From contig JABBNV010000055.1 of NCBI GenBank assembly GCA_019352125.1, positions 1-10,587 of the forward strand: DNA of 10,587 nucleotides. The letters run 5' to 3'. Below are positions 5,389-10,587 of the stretch, piece after piece. A model generated the notes under the pieces. It did no database searches, was not told the origin of the DNA, and saw nothing but the letters and a program-made list of their open reading frames with translations. The DNA comes from Acidobacteriota bacterium (GTDB lineage: Bacteria > Actinomycetota > Actinomycetes > Actinomycetales > Micrococcaceae). The stretch's first letter is position 1, and each line of letters opens with the position of its first letter. Position numbers and translations under genes: made by a program.

Positions 5389-6924
5389 TCAGCACTTGGT
5401 GTTGTCTGCCGGCACCTTGCCATCTACAAAGTAGCCATCGACGGCGCTGGTGACGCAACTGTTAGAGCGGCCGTATGCTGTGTGGCCGTCTCCGTCCCAG
5501 GTGATCAAGACACCGGAGGAAAGTTGCGACCGTAGGGATTGTGCCCATTCATATGGCGTTGCCGGATCCCGAGTAGTACCCACCACCAGAATGGGGTTGG
5601 CCCCATCCGCGTGGATCTGATGCGGGGTGCCCACTGACTTGACCGGCCAGTCCTCACAGCTGAGGGCAGAGTATCCGAAGATGCTGCCAAAGGTGGGCGA
5701 GGCCGCCTCAAGCCTCGCGGACTCGGCACGCATGGCTGCCTTGTCCGGCGTGGTGGGGTAGTCCAGGCAGTTCACAGCCTGAAAAGCGAAGGCGGTGTTG
5801 GTGGTGTATTTGCCATCGGCGTCACGATCCGCGCTGTAATCCGCGAGCGCCAGCATGGAGGTGGGGTCCCCTGAAAATGCTGTTCCCAGGGCGGACTCCA
5901 GAGGGTCCCAAAGATCCGTGGAGTACATCGCGAACGCCAAGGTGTTGGTGAACTCGCTGGCGGTGAGCAGGCGCCCATCCTTCCCGCGCTGTGGGTTGCC
6001 GTTATAGGTGTCCCGCAAGGCCCGTACCTGGGCTGCCACCTCCGCGCCGGTACCGTGCACCGGGCACTTGCTACTCTTGGCGCAACTCGCTGCCCAGGAT
6101 TCAAAAGCGCGCTCGAACCCCATGTTTTGCCCGGCCGAAATTTGTTCGACGCTCAGCGAGGGGTCCATGGCGCCATCCAAGGAGAATTTACCCACGTTCT
6201 TGGGGAACAATTCCGCGTACGTTGCGCCTAGCTTGGTACCGTAGGAAAAGCCCATGTAGTTGAGCTGCTTCTGGTTCAGAATGGCGCGCAAAATGTCCAT
6301 GTCCTTGGCCGAGCTGGCAGTATCGATATAGCCCAGCACGTCGCCGGTATTTTCTGCACAGGATTTGGCATCCGACTTGTACATTGCTTGCGCCGCCGCG
6401 TATCCAGCGTCGGTATCCAGGTTGAGGTCCGTTTGGCGTTCTTTGTCTCGAGCCGCATCCGAGATGCACTTCACGGGTGCGGAACGCTGCACGCCTCGAG
6501 GGTCCCAGCCAACAATGTCGTATGCGCCGCGCAGCTTGGCGGAAAAGTAACTGTCCGCCCCATCCTTGACCATGTCATAGCCGCTGCCGCCTGGGCCGCC
6601 CGGGTTCACCAGCATCGCACCTTGCCGCTTTCCAGAAGCGGGGAGTCGAATCGCTGCGAGTTCTATGGTCTTCCTACCCGGATTCTGGTAATCCATCGGC
6701 ACCTTGACCTTGGCGCACTCAAACTTTGTCTCGCAATGACTCCAAACCACAGTTTGGGTATAGAACTGGCGCAGATTGGCTGGCGCGTCGGCAATGATCG
6801 AGGGGTCCGCAGAGGCCGAATGGGCTTGCTGCGGGGGAGCGATTACTGTGCATGAAGTCAGCAGCAGTCCCACCACCATGCTGGACACGGTAGTGGCCAG
6901 CGCTTTAGCCCTGTTCGACGGCAT
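5389..6924 (-). CDS. Secreted lipoprotein alpha/beta hydrolase, tripeptidyl aminopeptidase (TAP) type
   Basis: The 511-residue product resembles Streptomyces SlpD/SlpE and TAP serine peptidases, which remove tripeptides from the N-termini of peptides outside the cell. The signal peptide has the hydrophobic SSMVVGLLL and lipobox LTSC with Cys25, so the protein should be lipid-anchored on the outer face of the membrane. The oxyanion region NPGGPGGSG is at 107-115. The nucleophile elbow is GFSYG with Ser227. The C-terminal TAP-like domain carries GTTRDPATPYEWA with Asp453 and GDGHTAYG with His481, so the triad is complete. Several cysteines, including the final residue, could form disulfides. 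The start at 6924 is preceded by AGAGGAGA (6938-6931), which overlaps the holB stop codon, and 12 bases separate the two genes. It is the last gene of a tmk-holB operon, though functionally unrelated to replication. Confidence 0.9.
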   Translation of the reverse strand: MPSNRAKALATTVSSMVVGLLLTSCTVIAPPQQAHSASADPSIIADAPANLRQFYTQTVVWSHCETKFECAKVKVPMDYQNPGRKTIELAAIRLPASGKRQGAMLVNPGGPGGSGYDMVKDGADSYFSAKLRGAYDIVGWDPRGVQRSAPVKCISDAARDKERQTDLNLDTDAGYAAAQAMYKSDAKSCAENTGDVLGYIDTASSAKDMDILRAILNQKQLNYMGFSYGTKLGATYAELFPKNVGKFSLDGAMDPSLSVEQISAGQNMGFERAFESWAASCAKSSKCPVHGTGAEVAAQVRALRDTYNGNPQRGKDGRLLTASEFTNTLAFAMYSTDLWDPLESALGTAFSGDPTSMLALADYSADRDADGKYTTNTAFAFQAVNCLDYPTTPDKAAMRAESARLEAASPTFGSIFGYSALSCEDWPVKSVGTPHQIHADGANPILVVGTTRDPATPYEWAQSLRSQLSSGVLITWDGDGHTAYGRSNSCVTSAVDGYFVDGKVPADNTKC

Positions 6925-6936
6925 TTTCGATCTCCT

Positions 6937-8130
6937 CTAGTCGGGGCGGTCTGCCAGCAGGCTCACAGCCATAGCCTCGAGAGCAAGCAAGGGTGCCACG
7001 TTGGTTTTGGTGACACGACGACGGACAGTAGCGATGGCGTCCATTCGAACCAGAGTGTCCTCGGCCGACGATTGGTTGGCGAATTCCACTAGATTGCTCG
7101 CCAACTCGCGGTTGACAAGTTCCACCCTAGCCAACGTTTCGGTGGTTGCCGAACCGGCGCCGACAGCAGCCAGCTGGATGAGCAGTACATCCCGGTAGAA
7201 GGAGGTCAAGTCCGTCAGTGCCCGGTCCAGCGTGTCAGTGATGGATCGCTTGGCTCGACGTTTTTGATCCTCCTCGAGTGCCTTCACCTGCCCCCGCAGG
7301 GCCGCAGGCAACGGCCCGGATTCGGGCGCGCCCAGGGAACGGAGCAGCCGTTCCCTTTCGGTAGCGTCCCGCTCCGTGTTGGAGGAGTTGGCCTCGGCCG
7401 TGGCTGCATCAACCAGCGCCGCCGCAGCACGCACGGCCTCTGTCACGTCGCGCAGCTTGAGCGGAATCCGCACAATTTCATTGCGCCGTTCCCTGGCTCC
7501 CTCATCCGTGGCGAGGCGGCGGGCAATCCCCACATGACTCTGCGCCGTCCGTGCTGCGTATTCGGCCATGGCCGGGTCAACGCCGTCGCGCCTGATCAGC
7601 AGTGCCGCAACATCCGCCACGGGGGGCACCCGCAGCGTCAGGGTTCTGCACCGCGAGCGAATCGTCACCAGTACATCTGCCGGGCTGGGGGCGCATAGGA
7701 TCCAAATGGTCCTTGGTGGCGGCTCTTCGATGGCCTTCAGCAGAACGTTGGTGGTGCGCTCCGTCATCCTGTCCGCATCGCCCACAATTATGATGCGCCA
7801 GCGGGCTGACGAGGGGCTATCCTGCGCTTTGTTGACCAGCGCGCGGGCCTCGTCGATGGCAATAGTGGTCTTCTCCGTTGCTATGAACGTCACGTCCGCA
7901 TGGGTGCCAGCTAGCACTGTGTGGCAGGCATGGCAGACGCCGCAGCCGCGGGCCGCCAGCTCCTCGCGTTCACAAACCAGCGCGGCGGCGAACGCAATGG
8001 CCGCGTTGGATCTACCGGATCCGGGTGGTCCGGTAATCAGCCACGCGTGGTTGGGTGTGCTGACGGTAGCGGCACGGCGCAACTGCTCTACTACGGGCTC
8101 CTGCCCCTGAAGGTCAGTCCAGACGCTCAT
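6937..8130 (-). CDS. holB: DNA polymerase III subunit delta' (clamp loader)
   Basis: The 397-residue protein is the delta' subunit of the clamp-loader complex, which opens the beta ring and places it on primed DNA. The N-terminal AAA+ fold has GPPGSGRS at 34-41, a Walker A loop with Arg in place of Lys, as is frequent in actinobacterial delta' and consistent with its non-hydrolysing role. Four cysteines, C53, C63, C66 and C69 (the last three in CGVCHAC), form the usual zinc module. IIIVGDADRMT near 113-123 stands at the Walker B position, and SRC at 159-161 is the sensor/arginine-finger motif typical of delta'. The C-terminal third contains a charged helical region and the collar domain. ATG 8130 overlaps the tmk end by 17 bases and has GGAGA upstream inside tmk, indicating coupled translation. 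Confidence 0.93.
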   Translation of the reverse strand: MSVWTDLQGQEPVVEQLRRAATVSTPNHAWLITGPPGSGRSNAAIAFAAALVCEREELAARGCGVCHACHTVLAGTHADVTFIATEKTTIAIDEARALVNKAQDSPSSARWRIIIVGDADRMTERTTNVLLKAIEEPPPRTIWILCAPSPADVLVTIRSRCRTLTLRVPPVADVAALLIRRDGVDPAMAEYAARTAQSHVGIARRLATDEGARERRNEIVRIPLKLRDVTEAVRAAAALVDAATAEANSSNTERDATERERLLRSLGAPESGPLPAALRGQVKALEEDQKRRAKRSITDTLDRALTDLTSFYRDVLLIQLAAVGAGSATTETLARVELVNRELASNLVEFANQSSAEDTLVRMDAIATVRRRVTKTNVAPLLALEAMAVSLLADRPD

Positions 8131-8806
8131 GCTGGTCTCCAGGCACCCGCGGTATCAGTGGCAGAACTCGTGCCGCAACGAACGCGGCCAATTCAGCCAC
8201 AGGTAACGCGGCATCCAGTACCAAGTAGTGCTCAGAATCCTGGGCTGCCAGGGTGAGGAAGGCCTGCCTGATTCTGGCGTGGAAGTCATCCGGCTCGGAT
8301 TCCAGGCGGTCCTCTGCGCCATCATTGGCTGTCCGTCTGTCCCTGCCCTGGCCGGGGCTAACGTCCAGCAATACGGTGACGTGTGGCCGTAGCTCCTCGG
8401 TAGCCCAGGCGTTCAGGTTTGCAACCTCCACAGCTGGCAGGCCACGCCCTGCACCCTGGTAGGCCACAGAGGAGTCGATGTAACGGTCCGTAATAACGAC
8501 GGCGCCGCGGGCCAACGCTGGGCGAATGAGCTGGGTAGCGTGAGCGGCTCGGGCGGCGGCAAAAATAAGCGCCTCGCAGCGAGCATCTACCTCACCGTGA
8601 CCGTGATCCAATACTAGGGACCGTAGCTTTTCCCCGATGCTGGTGCCGCCGGGCTCCCGTGTTAGCACTACCTCGCAGCCGTTGGCGCGAAGAGTTTCTG
8701 CCAAGGTTCGGGCCTGGGTGGACTTTCCGGCGCCGTCGCCACCTTCGAACGCAACGAAGATTCCGGGCTGCGGCGGGGTGGTTTCTGAAACGGCTGGCTC
8801 GGTCAC
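8114..8806 (-). CDS. tmk: Thymidylate kinase
   Basis: The 230-residue protein phosphorylates dTMP to dTDP in dTTP synthesis. The P-loop FEGGDGAGKST is at 20-30, TREPGG follows at 49-54, and the DRY motif with SSVAYQGAGRG starts at Asp107. A LID region rich in arginine (GRDRRTANDGAEDRLE) follows VLLDVSPG. The start is GTG 8806: the overlapping ATG at 8808 is followed at once by TGA. No ribosome-binding site is obvious, and TAGGCT (8818-8813) lies six bases before the GTG, so a leaderless mRNA is possible although the -35 is poor. The first 14 residues are a low-complexity extension before the core fold. It is the first gene of the operon tmk-holB-lipoprotein hydrolase and is divergent from the trans-sulfuration gene. 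Confidence 0.95.
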   Translation of the reverse strand: MTEPAVSETTPPQPGIFVAFEGGDGAGKSTQARTLAETLRANGCEVVLTREPGGTSIGEKLRSLVLDHGHGEVDARCEALIFAAARAAHATQLIRPALARGAVVITDRYIDSSVAYQGAGRGLPAVEVANLNAWATEELRPHVTVLLDVSPGQGRDRRTANDGAEDRLESEPDDFHARIRQAFLTLAAQDSEHYLVLDAALPVAELAAFVAARVLPLIPRVPGDQHERLD

Positions 8807-8824
8807 ATGACTAGCCTATCGACA

Positions 8825-8852
8825 ATCACTGTCAGCCATGACTGACAGTGAT
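8825..8852. promoter_or_regulatory. Perfect 11-bp inverted repeat, candidate operator
   Basis: ATCACTGTCAG (8825-8835), a 6-base centre CCATGA, and CTGACAGTGAT (8842-8852) form a perfect palindrome in the 71-base gap between the divergent tmk and trans-sulfuration genes. It lies 18 bases before the tmk GTG and 25 bases before the other ATG. There is no T-run on either side, so it does not look like a terminator. Size and symmetry fit the site of a dimeric repressor such as a TetR- or GntR-type protein, but no regulator gene is present and I do not recognise the sequence as a known box. Confidence 0.6.
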
Positions 8853-8871
8853 CTGCTGGCAAGGATAAAGT
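8842..8871 (+). promoter_or_regulatory. Probable promoter of the trans-sulfuration gene
   Basis: CTGACA (8842-8847), five of six matches to TTGACA, and TAAAGT (8866-8871), a TAnnnT -10, are 18 bases apart. The ATG follows six bases after the -10, as in leaderless actinobacterial promoters. The -35 is inside the right arm of the inverted repeat, so a protein bound there would block RNA polymerase. Confidence 0.55.
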
Positions 8872-8877
8872 TGGCTT

Positions 8878-10053
8878 ATGACTCCCCAGCACGCTCAGCC
8901 CCTTGCAGTTGACACCGTAGTGGTTGCCGCGGGAAGGCCGCCCCACGCTCACGATGCGCCAGTGAACCCGCCGATTGTTCTGTCCTCCACCTACGTGGGT
9001 ACGGGAACCGTCGTAGATGGGGATCGCGCGTATGGACGGTACTCGAACCCCACGTGGGATCCCTTTGAGGACGCCTTGGCGCAGTTGGAAGGGGCCGAGT
9101 TACCGGGGCTCATGTACGCCTCCGGATTGGCCGCCGTCGCAGCCGCGCTCTCACTGGTGCCGGTGGGTGGCGTGTTGGTGATGCCGCAGCACTCGTACCA
9201 GGGAGCCCTGGTGATGGCTCAGGAGCAGTCCGCCAAGGGGTTACTGACCCTGCGCACGGTGGACATTGAGGATACCGACGCCACGGCGGCGGCCATTCGC
9301 GGAGGCGAGGAGCCGGCCGCCAGCATGTTGTGGCTTGAAAGCCCCACCAATCCCATGCTGGAAGTGGCCGAGGTGGCCGCTCTTGCCTCGGTTGCCCATG
9401 AAGTGGGTGCCCTAGTTGTGGCGGACAATACTTTTTCCACACCCTTGGTGCAGCAGCCTCTGGCGCTGGGAGCTGACGTGGTGCTGCACTCCGTTACCAA
9501 ATACTTGGCTGGGCACTCTGATGTGGTGCTGGGTGCCCTGGCCACCTCCCATAAGGATCTTCGCGCAGAACTGCTGCATTACCGCTCCATCCACGGTGCC
9601 ATTGCTGGCCCCTTTGAAGCGTGGCTGGCGCTGCGGGGTCTGCGCACCTTGGCGTTACGTATGGAGCGGTCGCAGGCCACTGCCGGCCGGATGGCACAAC
9701 AATTGAGCGAGCATCCGGCTGTGGAATTGGTGCGTTATCCCGGGTTGCCGGGGGATCCTGGCCACCAGCGGGCACAGAACCAGATGAACGGCTTCGGGGC
9801 AATCGTGGGGCTACAGGTCCGTGGCGGCAAGGAAGCGGCCGATGCGGTGGTCCAGGCGCTGACCCTGTGGACTCCGGCCACCTCCCTAGGCGGAGTGGAG
9901 TCCCTCATAGAACGACGACGGCGGCACGCGAACGAACCTGACTCGGTCCCGGAGAACTTCTTGCGGCTCAGCGTAGGGATCGAGAACGCTGAGGATCTCT
10001 GGGCCGATTTGGAGCGTGCTTTGGCAGTGGCAGCGGCTAGGCTTGAGGCGTGA
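8878..10053 (+). CDS. PLP-dependent trans-sulfuration enzyme (cystathionine gamma-synthase/lyase family)
   Basis: This 391-residue fold-type I PLP enzyme belongs to the Cys/Met metabolism family (cystathionine gamma-synthase, gamma-lyase, beta-lyase and related enzymes). Early in the chain YGRYSNPTWD binds cofactor phosphate from the neighbouring subunit, and ASGLAAV follows. WLESPTNPMLEV carries substrate-contacting residues, VVADNTFSTP holds the Asp that contacts the pyridine nitrogen, and HSVTKYLAGHSDVV contains the Schiff-base Lys208. The C-terminus has SLGGVESLIE and FLRLSVGIE, whose Arg binds the substrate carboxylate. Length is normal. Residues that separate synthase from lyase activity cannot be judged reliably by eye, so either cystathionine formation from O-acylhomoserine or cleavage to cysteine is possible. 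The ATG at 8878 probably begins a leaderless mRNA. The gene ends in a 4-base overlap with the DUF2516 gene. Confidence 0.88.
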   Translation: MTPQHAQPLAVDTVVVAAGRPPHAHDAPVNPPIVLSSTYVGTGTVVDGDRAYGRYSNPTWDPFEDALAQLEGAELPGLMYASGLAAVAAALSLVPVGGVLVMPQHSYQGALVMAQEQSAKGLLTLRTVDIEDTDATAAAIRGGEEPAASMLWLESPTNPMLEVAEVAALASVAHEVGALVVADNTFSTPLVQQPLALGADVVLHSVTKYLAGHSDVVLGALATSHKDLRAELLHYRSIHGAIAGPFEAWLALRGLRTLALRMERSQATAGRMAQQLSEHPAVELVRYPGLPGDPGHQRAQNQMNGFGAIVGLQVRGGKEAADAVVQALTLWTPATSLGGVESLIERRRRHANEPDSVPENFLRLSVGIENAEDLWADLERALAVAAARLEA

Positions 10054-10382
10054 TTACCTACCTGCTGACCAACTGGCTCCTGTTTGCGCTGGGCTTGATA
10101 GCTCTGGGCATTCAAGTTTGGGCGCTGGTGGAGTGTTTGCGCACCAAGCCAGCCCAGTTTGAACGGGCGGACAAGCGGACCAAGGGGTTCTGGACTGCGC
10201 TCACCGTAGGTGCAACCCTTGTGGGGGTCCTCTTTGAGCTCTCGCCAGGGATCGGGTTCACTCTGATGCTGGAACTCGCTGCGGTCACTGCTTCCAGCGT
10301 GTATCTGGCCGACGTTCGCCCGGCAGTAGCTACCAACCCTCGCGGTGGCACCCGTGGATACGGCGGATATGGCGGCTGGTAG
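10050..10382 (+). CDS. DUF2516 family small membrane protein
   Basis: The 110-residue product matches the actinobacterial DUF2516 family, whose function is unknown. A first membrane helix (about 4-27, LLTNWLLFALGLIALGIQVWA) leads into ECLRTKPAQFERADKRTKGFW, a positively charged loop typical of the family, and two further hydrophobic stretches at about 46-64 and 67-87 follow. The tail is glycine-rich with GYGGYGGW at the end, probably exposed to the cytoplasm or cell wall. The start is GTG 10050 within GTGA, overlapping the stop of the upstream enzyme gene, so translation is coupled and the two are one operon. A role in sulfur metabolism cannot be inferred from coupling alone. No terminator with a T-run follows. 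Confidence 0.85.
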   Translation: MITYLLTNWLLFALGLIALGIQVWALVECLRTKPAQFERADKRTKGFWTALTVGATLVGVLFELSPGIGFTLMLELAAVTASSVYLADVRPAVATNPRGGTRGYGGYGGW

Positions 10383-10389
10383 TCAGCTC

Positions 10390-10587
10390 CTAGGGCGCGG
10401 CGGGCGCTACGGCGTCCCAGCCCACCGTTATTTCACCTAGCCGCCAACGGCTGGCACCGTCACGAATGGGCCAGCCGGCAGCCTTGAGTCGCGCGCACAT
10501 TTGGATCCATCGTTGCCTGTTTCCAAAGGATGCCAGCGGTGCTGATTCCAGCCAGCACTGATCCATGGCGGCCAGAAACGAGTGAAT
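10390..10587 (-). CDS. Unidentified protein, C-terminal 65 residues
   Basis: A frame on the minus strand is open from the window edge to TAG at 10392-10390, giving 65 residues. The sequence is rich in tryptophan and basic residues: FGNRQRWIQMCARLKAAGW, then a strand-turn-like RDGASRWRLGEITVGWD, ending in VAPAAP. It is convergent with the DUF2516 gene, leaving 7 bases between stops. Codon use is like that of its neighbours, with G or C at most third positions, which supports real coding. The start lies beyond the window. An internal ATG at 10569-10567 could be a start but has no good ribosome-binding site and the frame is open before it. I do not recognise the family. Confidence 0.55.
   Translation of the reverse strand: MHSFLAAMDQCWLESAPLASFGNRQRWIQMCARLKAAGWPIRDGASRWRLGEITVGWDAVAPAAP

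Noticed and set aside
6388..6855. Plus-strand frames inside the TAP-type lipoprotein gene
   Set aside because: They are shadows of a complete gene that has a full catalytic triad, signal peptide and ribosome-binding site.
8825..8852. The inverted repeat as a terminator
   Set aside because: It lies between divergent gene starts and has no T-run on either strand.
1..10587. Defence island, prophage, CRISPR array or insertion sequence
   Set aside because: No repeat-spacer structure, transposase, integrase, terminal repeats or phage genes are visible, and the genes are mostly core actinobacterial ones.

Overview
The window looks like chromosomal DNA of a moderately high-GC actinobacterium, most likely a member of the Micrococcaceae (Arthrobacter-like). 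The evidence is a proteasome activator of the Bpa/PafE type ending in GQYL, a tmk-holB pair followed by an actinobacterial TAP-type lipoprotein hydrolase, a DUF2516 protein, actinobacterial -10 elements of the TAnnnT type, and possible leaderless starts. Most of it is ordinary core genome. There is no CRISPR array, prophage or insertion sequence.

Layout. 1-657 (+) is the 3' end of an FAD/NAD(P)-binding protein gene. 658-1643 (-) is a decayed locus: the front of a lipoprotein with a septum-formation-like motif, frameshifted and joined to a small piece of an ExeM/NucH-type extracellular nuclease, followed by an unassigned tail in other frames. 1644-1920 holds no convincing gene. 1924-2062 (-) is tRNA-Ser(UGA) with a long perfect terminator hairpin. 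2151-3134 (+) is a quinone oxidoreductase. 3160-4237 (+) is the proteasome activator gene plus a closely following unknown helical protein, closed by a nested hairpin that separates it from the convergent tRNA-Thr(CGU) at 4327-4399 (-), which has a clear promoter. 4633-5367 (+) is a phosphonatase-like HAD hydrolase. 5389-8806 (-) is a tight operon tmk - holB - secreted tripeptidyl-aminopeptidase-like lipoprotein. Divergent from it, 8878-10382 (+) carries a trans-sulfuration PLP enzyme translationally coupled to a DUF2516 membrane protein. 10390-10587 (-) is the 3' end of an unidentified gene.

Functional links. tmk and holB supply dTTP synthesis and the clamp loader for DNA replication. The proteasome activator would open the 20S core for ATP-independent degradation, and the unknown gene directly behind it is a candidate partner. 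The 71-bp divergent region between tmk and the trans-sulfuration gene contains a perfect 11-bp inverted repeat whose right arm supplies the probable -35 element of the latter gene, so it is the best candidate regulatory site here.

The points most worth following up are the mosaic pseudogene, the divergent palindrome and the bpa-linked unknown gene. I did not find convincing evidence of an undescribed multi-gene system.
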